Part shown: positions 1-10,338 of the stretch, piece by piece
Layout: every line of letters begins with the position of its first letter
Position numbering within the stretch: the stretch's first letter is position 1
Assembly: GCF_036174265.1 (NCBI RefSeq)
Contig: NZ_CP108055.1
Location: 7,874,001 to 7,938,000 of the forward strand
Source: Streptomyces sp. NBC_00285
GTDB taxonomy: Bacteria > Actinomycetota > Actinomycetes > Streptomycetales > Streptomycetaceae
Direction of reading: 5' to 3'
Length of the DNA stretch: 64,000 bases
Notes under the pieces: generated by a model
What the model saw: only the letters and a program-made list of their open reading frames with translations
Database searches by the model: none
What the model was told of the DNA's origin: nothing
Translations under genes and position numbers: made by a program

Positions 1-2877
1 TTCGAGGCCCGCGGTGTTCAGGAACAGGGCCTCCACGGGATCCGGCTGATGCTCCAGGGGCCGGAGCGGTTGTTCCGTCCAGATGCACTTGCCCGTGCGG
101 GTGTAGCGGGCGCCCCAGCGGGTGGTGAGGGCCGAGATGAGCTGCAGGCCCCGGCCGCCCTCGTCGGTCTCCGTTGCGCGGCGGATGCGGGGCATGGTCT
201 GGCTGCCGTCGTAGACCTCGCAGATCAGCTCGGCGCTGTGGAGGAGACGCAGGCGTATCGGGCCGCGGGCGTGCCGGACCACGTTGCCGACCAGCTCGCT
301 GACCAGCAGCTCCGAGGTGTGGGCCAGGTCGTCCAGGTCCCAGACCGCCAGCTGTTCCCGGACGTGGCGGCGGGCCTGACCCGCCGCCCTCGGGTCGTCC
401 GGCAGCGGCCAGGACGCCATCCGCTCGGCGGGCAGCGCGTGCAGCCGGGCCACCAGGAACGCCGCGTCGTCGGCCGCCTGCTGGTCCGTCGGCAGCAGAC
501 CGGCCGTCAGCGTGTCGCACAGGCGTTCAAGGTCTACGGTCGTCCCGTCGGCGTGTGCCGCGCTGAGCAGGCGGGCCAGGTCCGCCATGCCCTCGTCGAT
601 CTCCCGCTTCGCCGATTCCACCAGCCCGTCGGTGTACAGCACGAGCAGGCTGCCCTCGGGCACCTCCAGCTCGACCGTCTCGAAGGGCGGCTTCGCCGCG
701 CCCAGTGGCGGGTCGGCGTCCGGCTCCGGGAAGTACACGGTGCCGTCGGGCCGGACGAGCGCGGGCGGCGGATGGCCGGCCCGGGCGATGGAACAGACCT
801 GGGTCGTGGGGTCGTACAGCGCGTACAGGCAGGTGGCGTACGACGCCTCGCCCATGCCGCCGACGATGTCGTTGAGGTGGCCCAGGATCTCGTCGGGCGG
901 CAGTTCCAGGTCGGCCAGGGTGTGCACCGCGGTGCGCAGCCGGCCCATGGTGGCCGCCTCCGGCAGACCGTGGCCCATCACGTCGCCGACGACGAGGGCG
1001 ACCTGTCCGCCGGACAGCGGGATGATGTCGTACCAGTCGCCGCCCACGTCCGCACCCGGCCCGGCCGGCAGATAGCGTGCGGCCGCCGTGCACGCGGGAA
1101 GGTCGGGCAGCGCCTGGGGGAGCAGGCTGCGCTGGAGTTCCCGGGACCGGGTGTGCTCGGCGTCGTAGAGCCGGGCCCGCTCCAGGGACTGGGCGACGAG
1201 CGCGCTGATCGTGGTCAGCAGGGCGCGTTCCTCGTCGTTGAGCAGCCGCGGCCGGTCGAAGGCGACGACGCACACGCCGAAGGTGTGCCCGGACGCCGTC
1301 ATCGGCAGGAACGCCCAGGAGTTCTTGTTGCCGCGCGCGGGGAAGCCGGCCAGTGCGGGATAGCGGGCGGCGTACTCGTGCGCCGAGGACATGAACAGGG
1401 GGACGCCGGACGCGATCGTGTCCCAGGCGGGGTCCCCGGCTGACGACCGGGGGCGGCTGTCGAGGAGGGCGACGAATTCCTCGGGGTAACCGACCGCGCC
1501 GACATGGAGGAGCCGGTTGCCCTCGATGGCCTGGACCATGAGCCCCGCCGCCGCGAACGGGGGCAGCACCCGCCGGGCGACGGCCTCGACCACGTCCCGC
1601 GAGGTCGTCGCCTTCGCGAGATCCGTGGTCAGCTCGGCGATCCGGACCATCCGCTCGGCCGCGGCGCGTTCGGCCGCCTGCCGTTCCTCCGCCAGCCGGC
1701 GCTTCTCGGTGACGTCCTGGAAGTAGAGGGTGTGCCCATCGGGCCCCGGCACGAGACGGACGTGCAGCCGCCGTTCGCACGCCGCGAGGGGCACGTCGAA
1801 GCCGGCGGGCCGGTCCTCGGCCGCGGCCTCCAGACAGTTGTCCCGCACACCGGGGACCTCGCGCATGGCCGGCAGGTCCCACAGCAGCCGTCCGAACAGT
1901 TCCTCCTCGGAGAAGCCGAGGAAGCGTTCCGCCTCCAGGTTGGCGAAGGTGATCCGCCACTCGTCGTCCACTGCGAGGAAACCGTCGCTCATATGTCTGA
2001 GGGCCCGGCTGAGCGCGTCCAGGGCGCTGCGCGACTCGTCACTCTCCCAGCCGACGCCGATCATCCGGAGCGGCTCGCCCTGCTCGTCGTAGGTCGCCCG
2101 GCCGCGGGCCTGCGTCCAGCCCCAGGTGCCGTCCAGGCGCCGTACGCGGTACTCGGCCTCGTAGACGGAGTGGTCGAGGATCGCCTGCTGCGCCGCCGCG
2201 AGGGTGGGCGCCAGGTCGTCGGGGTGGACGATCCGCATCCAGTTGTCGATCCTGCCGGTGAAGTCGGCCTGCGGGGTGCCGTACAGCTCCAGTGCCGCCT
2301 CGTCCCAGATCAGGTCGCCGTTGCGGATGTCCCAGTCCCATGAACCGACCTGGACCTCCTTCAGGGCCTGCCGCAGCCGCTCACCGCTCAGCTCCGCCTG
2401 GGTGGGACCGGACGGCGGCGGTGCCTGCGTCATGCGGTCCTCGGTCCAGGAGACGACGTCCCGCAGGAAGTCCCAGTGCTCCGGGGTGGGTTCGCCCCGC
2501 TCACCGGCCAGGACGGTCAGCGCGCCGATGCTGCGCCGGCCGCTGAACACCGGGAGGGCGGCCAGGCCGGTGCCGGGCCAATGAACGTCCCGCTCCGCCT
2601 GGTCCGGGCCGGCCGCAACCCACACGCCCTTGCCCTGCTGGAGCGCGCGGGCCGGGGCCAACGGGCCCTCCTGATCGACGATCTCCCAGGACCGGGTGAG
2701 GGCGGGCGGCAGACCGACGGACGACACCAGACGCAGGGCGGACATCGGGCCGCGCAGGTGCATGGTCCCGCCGAGCGCGCCTAGTTCGCCGACCACGTGC
2801 CCGAGCGCGAGCCGGAAGACCTCGCTCTCCGTCGCGCCAGGGGCCACCGTGCCGAGAAGAGCGAGCCGCGCGTTCAT
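1..2877 (-). CDS. PAS/GAF-domain SpoIIE-type (PP2C) serine phosphatase with C-terminal HATPase, partial at left edge
   Basis: The reading frame is open from the ATG at 2877 to base 1, so 959 residues are visible and the C-terminus lies outside the window. Domain order by eye is an N-terminal GAF-like region (about 1-140), a PAS domain (about 170-275, around GSWDWDIRNG), a second PAS (about 285-395), a GAF (about 400-545), a PP2C/SpoIIE phosphatase (about 580-800, with GGDWYDII near 609 and GDVMGHG shortly after) and an anti-sigma-type HATPase (from about 840, SELVGNVVRHA). Such RsbU-like proteins dephosphorylate anti-anti-sigma factors, and the kinase-like tail can act as an anti-sigma domain. 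There is no transmembrane segment, so it is probably a cytoplasmic sensor. There is no Shine-Dalgarno sequence; a TAGGTT lies 6 nt before the ATG, suggesting a leaderless message. The partner is not visible. Confidence 0.9.
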   Translation of the reverse strand, partial: MNARLALLGTVAPGATESEVFRLALGHVVGELGALGGTMHLRGPMSALRLVSSVGLPPALTRSWEIVDQEGPLAPARALQQGKGVWVAAGPDQAERDVHWPGTGLAALPVFSGRRSIGALTVLAGERGEPTPEHWDFLRDVVSWTEDRMTQAPPPSGPTQAELSGERLRQALKEVQVGSWDWDIRNGDLIWDEAALELYGTPQADFTGRIDNWMRIVHPDDLAPTLAAAQQAILDHSVYEAEYRVRRLDGTWGWTQARGRATYDEQGEPLRMIGVGWESDESRSALDALSRALRHMSDGFLAVDDEWRITFANLEAERFLGFSEEELFGRLLWDLPAMREVPGVRDNCLEAAAEDRPAGFDVPLAACERRLHVRLVPGPDGHTLYFQDVTEKRRLAEERQAAERAAAERMVRIAELTTDLAKATTSRDVVEAVARRVLPPFAAAGLMVQAIEGNRLLHVGAVGYPEEFVALLDSRPRSSAGDPAWDTIASGVPLFMSSAHEYAARYPALAGFPARGNKNSWAFLPMTASGHTFGVCVVAFDRPRLLNDEERALLTTISALVAQSLERARLYDAEHTRSRELQRSLLPQALPDLPACTAAARYLPAGPGADVGGDWYDIIPLSGGQVALVVGDVMGHGLPEAATMGRLRTAVHTLADLELPPDEILGHLNDIVGGMGEASYATCLYALYDPTTQVCSIARAGHPPPALVRPDGTVYFPEPDADPPLGAAKPPFETVELEVPEGSLLVLYTDGLVESAKREIDEGMADLARLLSAAHADGTTVDLERLCDTLTAGLLPTDQQAADDAAFLVARLHALPAERMASWPLPDDPRAAGQARRHVREQLAVWDLDDLAHTSELLVSELVGNVVRHARGPIRLRLLHSAELICEVYDGSQTMPRIRRATETDEGGRGLQLISALTTRWGARYTRTGKCIWTEQPLRPLEHQPDPVEALFLNTAGLE

Positions 2878-2889
2878 GGTGGGAACCTA
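2878..2889 (-). promoter_or_regulatory. Predicted leaderless -10 element of the phosphatase gene
   Basis: Read on the minus strand, TAGGTT (2889-2884) is followed by six bases and then ATG. This places the predicted transcription start on the A of the start codon. The -35 is not clear. The call is inference from spacing and the absent ribosome-binding site. Confidence 0.5.
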
Positions 2890-3046
2890 TCGTTCCCGTT
2901 TCCGTTCGAAACCTCCTTCACCGTTTCCGACCGGCGGAGCTCTTCCGCTGCGGTGCCTCAACTGCCGTTGATGTGACGCAAGTTGTTGAAATCTCGACCG
3001 TGTACCGTGCGCATCGGACGGGCAGGTTCCGATTATGAGGAGCGGC

Positions 3047-4120
3047 GTGGACATCGGTGTCTTCATCCCCATCGGCAACAACGGCTGGCTCATCTCGAAG
3101 AGTTCACCGCAGTACCTGCCGACCTTCGAACTGAACAAGGCCGTCGTGCAGAAGGCCGAGGAGCACGGTTTCGACTTCGCCCTGTCCATGATCAAACTCA
3201 AGGGTTTCGGCGGCGAGACGGAGTTCTGGGACCACTGTCTGGAGTCGTTCACGCTGATGGCCGGTCTGGCCGCGGTGACCGAGCGGATCAGGCTGTACGC
3301 GTCCACGCCGATCCTCGCCCTGCCGCCGGCGATCGTCGCCCGCATGGCGGTCACCGTCGACTCCATCGCTCCCGGCCGCTTCGGCGTCAACATCGTCACC
3401 GGCTGGGCGCCCGGCGAGTACACGCAGATGGGCGTCTGGCCCGGCGACGAGCACTTCGGCAACCGCTACGCGCGGGCCGTCGAGTACGTGACGGTGATGA
3501 AGGAGCTGTGGAGCGAGGGCGTCAGCAACTTCAAGGGCGAGTTCTACGAGATGGACGACTGCGTGCTCTCACCGCGCCCGGCGGGCGGGCACATCGACAT
3601 CGTCGCCGCCGGGCAGAGCGGCACCGGCATGCGGTTCGCCGCAGGGCACGCGGACTACAACTTCATCCTGGGCAGCGGCGTCAACACCCCGCTCGCCTTC
3701 GCGGACAGCGCGGCCACGCTGGTGGACGCCGCGCGGGAGAGCGGCCGTGACGTCGGGGCGCTGTCGCTCTTCATGGTCATCGCCGACGAGACCGACGAGG
3801 CCGCCCGCGCGAAGTGGCAGGACTACCACGACAACGCCGACCGCGCGGCGCTGGCCTACATGGCGGGGGAGTCGGCCACGGACACCACCGCCGACGACTC
3901 CTCCACGGCCCGCACCATCGTGCTGCCGGAAGGCGCCGTGAACTTCAACATGGGCACGCTCGTCGGGTCGTACGAGAGTGTCGCGGGGATGCTCGACGAG
4001 ATCGCCGGGGTCGAGGGGACCAAGGGGATCATGCTGGTGTTCGACGACTTCCTCGACGGCATCGAGCAGTTCGGGACGCGGATCCAGCCGTTGATGACAT
4101 CGCGGGAGGGGCGGGCGTGA
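3047..4120 (+). CDS. rutA: RutA-like flavin-dependent pyrimidine monooxygenase (LLM family), orphan
   Basis: The 357-residue protein aligns by eye with E. coli RutA along its whole length ([51 protein letters not shown]). RutA is an FMN-dependent monooxygenase that opens the ring of uracil or thymine, using reduced flavin from RutF. None of rutB-G is nearby, so flavin reductase and downstream enzymes must come from elsewhere, or the substrate differs. I chose GTG 3047 rather than the in-frame ATG at 3035. The ATG overlaps the ribosome-binding site GAGGAG (3037-3042), and the GTG start gives an N-terminus that matches RutA. The gene is divergent from the phosphatase and convergent with argG, so it is probably a single-gene transcript. 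Other LLM monooxygenases are the alternative, but the similarity favours RutA. Confidence 0.82.
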   Translation: MDIGVFIPIGNNGWLISKSSPQYLPTFELNKAVVQKAEEHGFDFALSMIKLKGFGGETEFWDHCLESFTLMAGLAAVTERIRLYASTPILALPPAIVARMAVTVDSIAPGRFGVNIVTGWAPGEYTQMGVWPGDEHFGNRYARAVEYVTVMKELWSEGVSNFKGEFYEMDDCVLSPRPAGGHIDIVAAGQSGTGMRFAAGHADYNFILGSGVNTPLAFADSAATLVDAARESGRDVGALSLFMVIADETDEAARAKWQDYHDNADRAALAYMAGESATDTTADDSSTARTIVLPEGAVNFNMGTLVGSYESVAGMLDEIAGVEGTKGIMLVFDDFLDGIEQFGTRIQPLMTSREGRA

Positions 4121-4122
4121 GG

Positions 4123-4152
4123 AGAGGCCGGTGCTGTCCCGCACCGGCCTCT
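4123..4152. terminator. Bidirectional terminator between rutA and argG
   Basis: A perfect 12-bp stem (4123-4134 with 4141-4152) and 6-nt loop sit directly between the two convergent stop codons. There is no strong U-tract. Confidence 0.8.
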
Positions 4153-4175
4153 TCCCGCGAACCTCACCAGGTGGA

Positions 4176-5665
<1,490 letters not shown>

Positions 5666-5819
5666 AGTCCCTGATCGTCGTCCCTGGCGTGATTCAGGTC
5701 ATCCCCTCCGGCCGACCGGGCGTGCGCGGTGGGACAGGCCGGCCGCGTGGCCGATGGGGTAGCGCCCCGGTGAGTAGGGTCCCCGCCGGGTGCTGGGGGA
5801 GGGGTCTTCGCGCAACGCC

Positions 5820-5831
5820 TACCCTTGAGCC
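5820..5831 (+). promoter_or_regulatory. Predicted leaderless -10 element of miaB
   Basis: TACCCT (5820-5825) is followed by six bases and the miaB ATG at 5832. There is no Shine-Dalgarno sequence upstream. This predicts transcription starting at the initiation codon. Confidence 0.5.
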
Positions 5832-7358
5832 ATGACCAGCAGCAGCGACCGGAGCACGGCAGTGGACGTTTCATCTCCGAAAACGTACGAAGTGCGCACT
5901 TATGGGTGCCAGATGAACGTCCATGACTCCGAGCGATTGTCCGGACTGCTGGAGGAGGCGGGGTACGTAGCCGCGCCCGAGGGTTCCGACGGGGACGCGG
6001 ACGTCGTCGTCTTCAACACCTGCGCGGTCCGGGAGAACGCCGACAACCGGCTGTACGGCAACCTCGGCCGGCTCGCGCCGCGAAAGACCTCCCGGCCCGG
6101 TATGCAGATCGCGGTCGGCGGCTGTCTCGCCCAGAAGGACCGGGACACCATCGTGAAGAGGGCGCCCTGGGTGGACGTCGTCTTCGGTACGCACAACATC
6201 GGCAAGCTGCCGGTCCTGCTGGAACGCGCGCGCGTGCAGGAAGAGGCGCAGGTCGAGATCGCCGAGTCGCTGGAGGCGTTCCCCTCCACCCTGCCGACCC
6301 GGCGCGAGAGCGCCTACGCGGCCTGGGTGTCGGTCTCCGTCGGCTGCAACAACACCTGCACCTTCTGCATCGTCCCGGCCCTGCGTGGCAAGGAGAAGGA
6401 CCGTCGTACCGGCGACATCCTCGCGGAGATCGAGGCCCTGGTGGATGAGGGCGTCTCCGAGATCACGCTGCTCGGGCAGAACGTCAACGCGTACGGCTCC
6501 GACATCGGCGACCGCGAGGCCTTCAGCAAGCTCCTGCGGGCCTGCGGGACCATCGACGGCCTGGAGCGGGTCCGCTTCACCTCCCCGCACCCCCGTGACT
6601 TCACCGACGACGTCATCGCCGCGATGGCCGAGACACCGAACGTGATGCCGCAGCTGCACATGCCGATGCAGTCCGGCTCGGACACGGTCCTCAAGGCGAT
6701 GCGCCGCTCCTACCGGCAGGAGCGCTACCTCGGGATCATCGAGAAGGTCCGTGCCGCCATCCCGCACGCGGCGATCACCACCGACATCATCGTGGGCTTC
6801 CCGGGCGAGACCGAGGAGGACTTCGAGCAGACCATGCACGCGGTCCGCGAGGCCCGCTTCACCCAGGCGTTCACCTTCCAGTACTCCAAGCGCCCCGGCA
6901 CCCCGGCCGCGACCATGGAGAACCAGATCCCCAAGGAGGTCGTCCAGGCGCGCTACGAGCGCCTCGTCGCCCTCCAGGAGGAGATCTCCTGGGACGAGAA
7001 CAAGAAGCAGGTCGGCCGCACCCTGGAGCTGATGGTCGCCGAGGGCGAGGGCCGCAAGGACGGCGCCACCCACCGCCTCTCCGGCCGCGCCCCCGACAAC
7101 CGCCTGGTCCACTTCACGAAGCCCGACGAAGAGGTCCGCCCGGGCGACGTGGTCACGGTCGAGATCACCTACGCCGCTCCCCACCACCTCCTCGCCGAAG
7201 GGGCCGTCCTGGACGTGCGCCGCACGCGCGCGGGTGACGCCTGGGACAAGCGGAACGCGGCCGAGGCCGCCAAGCCCTCGGGTGTCATGCTGGGCCTCCC
7301 GAAGATCGGGATTCCCGAGCCGCTGCCTGCGGCCACGGGCGGCTGCGCGGCGCACTGA
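5832..7358 (+). CDS. miaB: tRNA-2-methylthio-N6-dimethylallyladenosine synthase MiaB
   Basis: The 508-residue radical-SAM methylthiotransferase adds a methylthio group to i6A37 of tRNAs that read UNN codons, acting after MiaA, which is encoded at 9286. The N-terminal UPF0004 domain has [15 protein letters not shown] and GGCLAQ, which supply the three cysteines for the auxiliary iron-sulfur cluster. The radical-SAM CxxxCxxC is at C172, C176 and C179 (GCNNTCTFC). The C-terminal TRAM region includes LVHFTKP. Length fits the family. Two small genes follow it on the same strand before a leftward gene pair. Confidence 0.97.
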   Translation: MTSSSDRSTAVDVSSPKTYEVRTYGCQMNVHDSERLSGLLEEAGYVAAPEGSDGDADVVVFNTCAVRENADNRLYGNLGRLAPRKTSRPGMQIAVGGCLAQKDRDTIVKRAPWVDVVFGTHNIGKLPVLLERARVQEEAQVEIAESLEAFPSTLPTRRESAYAAWVSVSVGCNNTCTFCIVPALRGKEKDRRTGDILAEIEALVDEGVSEITLLGQNVNAYGSDIGDREAFSKLLRACGTIDGLERVRFTSPHPRDFTDDVIAAMAETPNVMPQLHMPMQSGSDTVLKAMRRSYRQERYLGIIEKVRAAIPHAAITTDIIVGFPGETEEDFEQTMHAVREARFTQAFTFQYSKRPGTPAATMENQIPKEVVQARYERLVALQEEISWDENKKQVGRTLELMVAEGEGRKDGATHRLSGRAPDNRLVHFTKPDEEVRPGDVVTVEITYAAPHHLLAEGAVLDVRRTRAGDAWDKRNAAEAAKPSGVMLGLPKIGIPEPLPAATGGCAAH

Positions 7359-7392
7359 GCGCTCGCCGTCGGTCATGCAGGAGGGGCGGGGC

Positions 7393-7689
7393 ATGGGGCG
7401 CTGGGTGATTCTGGTCGACCGCAGTATGGGGAACCACCGCGACGTCGATGAGGTGGCGCACTTCGAGGGCACCAGGGACGAGGCCAGGGCCCGCCTGTAC
7501 GAGCTCGCCTGCACCCACCGTCCGGGCGGCGGCCGGCGCCAGAAGCGCCGGCAGGTCTACCGGATCGGGGACGGGGACGCCTACTACGTGAGCATCGAGG
7601 CTCTGATGGCCACGATTCGCGTGGAATACCGGCTGGGTGAACTGGCGTGGAGCACTCATCCCGAGTCGTGGCCCTGGGCCTGGAAGTAG
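7393..7689 (+). CDS. Small conserved Streptomyces protein of unknown function downstream of miaB
   Basis: The 98-residue soluble protein starts MGRWVILVDRSMG and ends in a Trp-rich tail (WSTHPESWPWAWK). I chose ATG 7393 because AGGAGG (7379-7384) lies 8 nt before it; the ATG at 7375 precedes that site. No catalytic motif, signal peptide or membrane segment is visible. A basic patch (GGGRRQKRRQVYRI) near residues 50-62 could touch nucleic acid. It follows miaB by 34 nt and is probably cotranscribed. I cannot assign a function; it resembles a hypothetical protein I recall at this position in other streptomycetes. Confidence 0.75.
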   Translation: MGRWVILVDRSMGNHRDVDEVAHFEGTRDEARARLYELACTHRPGGGRRQKRRQVYRIGDGDAYYVSIEALMATIRVEYRLGELAWSTHPESWPWAWK

Positions 7690-7699
7690 GCTGCCGATC
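7687..7699 (+). promoter_or_regulatory. Predicted leaderless -10 that reuses the upstream stop codon
   Basis: TAGGCT (7687-7692) begins with the TAG stop codon of the preceding gene and lies 7 nt before the ATG at 7700. This would let the next gene be transcribed separately without a leader. Confidence 0.4.
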
Positions 7700-8413
7700 A
7701 TGCTTGTAGCAGCCGCTGTCTGCCCCTGTCCGCCCCTTCTCGTGCCGCAGGTCGCCGCCGGGGCCGCGGCCGAGCTCGCCGGGGCCAGGGCTGCCTGCGC
7801 CGACGCACTGGGCGTCCTCGCCGCGGCCCGGCCCGACCGCCTCGTCGTCGTGGGGCCCGCCGAACAGAGCGGGCGCGGCCCGCACCCCCAGGGCGCCAGG
7901 GGCTCGTTCAGCGGCTTCGGCGTGGACGTGGACGTACGGCTCGGACCGGAGCGGGGGCCGGCCCCGCAGCGCCCGCTGCCGACCTCTCTCGCCGTTGCCG
8001 CCTGGCTGCTGGAGCGCACCGGCTGGTCGGATGCCCCTATCGAGGGACTGGGCGTGGGGGAACCGCTGGAGGCCGAGCGGTGTATTGAGACCGGGAGAGG
8101 AATCGCCGCCCGGGCCGAGCGGGTGGCGCTGCTGGTGATGGGCGACGCCAGCGCCTGCCGCACGCTCAAGGCACCCGGCTATCTCGACGAGCGTGCGGCC
8201 CCCTTCGATGCGGAGGTCGCGCGTGCGCTGGGCGCGGCCGACGTGGCGGCCCTGCGTGCGCTGGACGCCGAGCTGGCGTACGAACTGAAGGCCTCCGGCC
8301 GGGCGCCCTGGCAGGTCCTCGCCGGCGCGGCAGAAGGCGCGGGCCTGGGCGGCTCGCTGCTGTACGCGGACGCCCCGTACGGCGTGGGGTACATAGTCGC
8401 GACCTGGTCCTGA
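7700..8413 (+). CDS. LigB-like class III extradiol dioxygenase-domain protein
   Basis: The 237-residue protein starts MLVAAAVCPCPPLLVPQV, and its layout resembles Streptomyces proteins annotated as class III extradiol dioxygenase (LigB/MEMO-like) domain proteins. The body carries a Rossmann-like DRLVVVGPAEQ near residue 48 and a small-residue-rich C-terminus (LYADAPYGVGYIVATW). The usual metal-binding His pair of true LigB enzymes is not obvious, so catalysis is doubtful. The nearest neighbour on the right is convergent. The start is supported by the TAGGCT-7 nt-ATG spacing and by the lack of upstream coding potential. Confidence 0.7.
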   Translation: MLVAAAVCPCPPLLVPQVAAGAAAELAGARAACADALGVLAAARPDRLVVVGPAEQSGRGPHPQGARGSFSGFGVDVDVRLGPERGPAPQRPLPTSLAVAAWLLERTGWSDAPIEGLGVGEPLEAERCIETGRGIAARAERVALLVMGDASACRTLKAPGYLDERAAPFDAEVARALGAADVAALRALDAELAYELKASGRAPWQVLAGAAEGAGLGGSLLYADAPYGVGYIVATWS

Positions 8414-8450
8414 GGGCTGTAGGAGTCCCGCCCCGGGAGCGTTCCGGAAA

Positions 8451-8491
8451 CGGCGGACGGCCGGGAGCGTGTGCCCCGCGGCCGTCCGCCG
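8451..8491. terminator. Convergent terminator hairpin
   Basis: A perfect 12-bp stem (8451-8462 with 8480-8491) with a 17-nt loop lies between the convergent LigB-like and antitoxin-like genes. Confidence 0.6.
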
Positions 8492-8508
8492 GTGTGCCGG
8501 GTCGTCGG

Positions 8509-8775
8509 TCAGGAAGCCGGCGGGGGTGAGGCCGGCGGCGTGCCGCCACCCGGCCCCTCCGTGCCGTCCTGGTGCGCGAGTCGGTCCATGGCGTCCTTGG
8601 CCTTGCCCGTTCCTGTCTGGATCCGGTCGCTGTACTTGCCCTTGGTTTTCTCGTCCACGACCTTCGCGGCCCTGTCGAGACCGTGCTGGATCTTGTCCCC
8701 GTGCTGCTGCGCGAGGCCGGAGACCTTGTCCTTCGCCGGGTGGAGCTTGGCCTTGAAACTGTCCAGGAGACCCAT
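8509..8775 (-). CDS. MT0933/Rv0909-type antitoxin-like protein
   Basis: The 88-residue protein opens MGLLDSFKAKLHPAKDKVSGL and continues with an amphipathic helix (GDKIQHGLDRAAKVVDEKTKGKY). It ends in a Gly/Pro-rich disordered tail. This is the layout of the actinobacterial MT0933-like antitoxin family. No toxin gene (the Rv0910-like SRPBCC partner) is adjacent; its only same-strand neighbour is the acidic protein 24 nt upstream. The assignment is therefore by family resemblance, and a toxin-antitoxin role here is unproven. It may act as a small helical stress or cell-surface protein instead. Confidence 0.7.
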   Translation of the reverse strand: MGLLDSFKAKLHPAKDKVSGLAQQHGDKIQHGLDRAAKVVDEKTKGKYSDRIQTGTGKAKDAMDRLAHQDGTEGPGGGTPPASPPPAS

Positions 8776-8799
8776 CGTGCACCTTTCCGAGCGGGGCGG

Positions 8800-9108
8800 T
8801 TATGTGCGGGCGCCCTCGCCGACCTCACGGTCGGCCGCTTCCTCGGCGGACTGCTGCTTGGGGATCTCGACGCCCTCGGCGGTGTCCCCGACGGCCTCCG
8901 TCGCCGTCGAGCCGTCCGCGTCCTTGGCTCCGGCCGCCTCAGCTCCCTCGGCCTCGCTGTCGGACCCGGCCTCGGCCTCGGTCGGCTCCTTCGCCTCCGC
9001 CGCCTCGTCCGCCGTGGGCTCCGCCGTCTGGGTGTCGGCCTGAGCCTCGGCGGTTGACGCCTCCTCCGTAGCCTTCGACCTCCGGAGAAGTCGTGCGAAA
9101 ACGCCCAT
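8800..9108 (-). CDS. Small acidic Ala/Glu-rich protein, unknown function
   Basis: The 102-residue protein has a short basic amphipathic start (MGVFARLLRRSKATEEAS) followed by about 80 residues that are almost entirely Ala, Glu, Asp, Thr and Ser. It is likely disordered. I chose ATG 9108; a GTG at 9114 would add two residues. Only a weak ribosome-binding site (GAGTG) is present. It is the first gene of a two-gene leftward operon with the antitoxin-like protein. Similar streptomycete proteins are sometimes labelled gliding-motility protein, a label I do not trust. The basic N-terminal helix could bind membrane or DNA. Confidence 0.65.
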   Translation of the reverse strand: MGVFARLLRRSKATEEASTAEAQADTQTAEPTADEAAEAKEPTEAEAGSDSEAEGAEAAGAKDADGSTATEAVGDTAEGVEIPKQQSAEEAADREVGEGART

Positions 9109-9285
9109 ATTCACTCTATATGTTACTCGTGCGGGGGAAATCCCGCGTCATCCGGTGCGCCCGTGTGCGCCACCCGGATCGCCGCCCCCTTGGGCAGGGC
9201 GGCGGAAACCACGCAACTGGCAACGACCCCCGGCCCGTGCCGTCACGTAACTCGTTCGAGGTGGTGCCCGGAGGTTTGCGAGACT

Positions 9286-10230
9286 GTGGCAGTGAGCAGC
9301 GCACCCCCCGCCCCCCGCGTCATCGCCGTCGTCGGACCCACTGCGGCCGGAAAGTCCGATCTGGGCGTTTTCCTCGCCCAGCGGCTGGGCGGCGAGGTCG
9401 TCAACGCCGACTCCATGCAGCTCTACCGAGGGATGGACATCGGCACCGCCAAGCTGACGCCCGAGGAACGCGACGGCGTCCCACACCACCTCCTGGACAT
9501 CTGGGACGTGACGGTCGCGGCGTCCGTCGCCGAGTACCAGCGGCTCGCCCGCGCCAGGATCGACGCACTGCTCGCCGAGGGCCGCTGGCCGATCCTCGTC
9601 GGCGGCTCCGGGCTGTACGTCCGCGGGGCCGTCGACAACCTGGAGTTCCCGGGCACCGACCCCGAGGTCAGGGCCCGTCTGGAGGAGGAACTCGTGCTGC
9701 GCGGCTCCGGCGCCCTGCACGCCCGCCTCGCCGCCGCCGACCCCGGGGCCGCGCAGGCGATCCTGCCCAGCAACGGCCGCCGGATCGTCCGGGCCCTCGA
9801 AGTGATCGAGATCACCGGCAAGCCCTTCACCGCCAACCTCCCGGGCCATGACTCCGTTTACGACACCCTCCAGATCGGCGTCGACGTCGCCCGGCCCGAG
9901 CTCGACGAGCGCATCGCCCGCAGAGTCGACCGGATGTGGGAGGCGGGTCTCGTGGACGAGGTGCGGGAGCTGGAGGCGCGAGGGCTCAGCGAGGGGCGCA
10001 CGGCCTCGCGCGCGCTCGGGTACCAACAGGTGCTCGCGGCGCTCGCGGGGGAGTGCACGATGGAAGCGGCGCGGGCCGAGACCGTCCGGGCCACCAAACG
10101 CTTCGCGCGCCGTCAGGATTCATGGTTCAGGCGCGATCCGCGGGTGCATTGGTTGAGTGGGGCTGCGGCACATCTCACAGAACTTCCGCAGCTCGCACTG
10201 GCGTTGGTCGAACGACCGGTCACAGCCTGA
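9286..10230 (+). CDS. miaA: tRNA dimethylallyltransferase MiaA
   Basis: The 314-residue enzyme transfers dimethylallyl to A37 of tRNA, making the substrate of MiaB. The P-loop GPTAAGKSDL lies near the N-terminus, followed by NADSMQLYRGMDIGTAKL, the ILVGGSGLYVRG block and the C-terminal ASRALGYQQVL and QDSWFRRD motifs. I chose GTG 9286, which has GGAGG (9270-9274) upstream. GTG 9292 is possible, and the frame is open to 9163 without coding character. The next gene, for a membrane protein, starts about 100 nt later on the same strand. Confidence 0.95.
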   Translation: MAVSSAPPAPRVIAVVGPTAAGKSDLGVFLAQRLGGEVVNADSMQLYRGMDIGTAKLTPEERDGVPHHLLDIWDVTVAASVAEYQRLARARIDALLAEGRWPILVGGSGLYVRGAVDNLEFPGTDPEVRARLEEELVLRGSGALHARLAAADPGAAQAILPSNGRRIVRALEVIEITGKPFTANLPGHDSVYDTLQIGVDVARPELDERIARRVDRMWEAGLVDEVRELEARGLSEGRTASRALGYQQVLAALAGECTMEAARAETVRATKRFARRQDSWFRRDPRVHWLSGAAAHLTELPQLALALVERPVTA

Positions 10231-10338
10231 TCACGTCATGGCATCGGGACGCTCCGGCCGTCATCCCGGCCTCCGGCGCCGTGCCATCATCGAGCTTCGA
10301 TCGACCAAGTGGAGTCCGAGTTGGGAGGGCGCGTGGCG

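Noticed and set aside
1..1960. Several plus-strand frames and a minus-strand frame over the phosphatase
   Set aside because: The phosphatase frame has clear PP2C and GAF motifs and runs off the window edge; the others are Arg/Pro-rich shadows.
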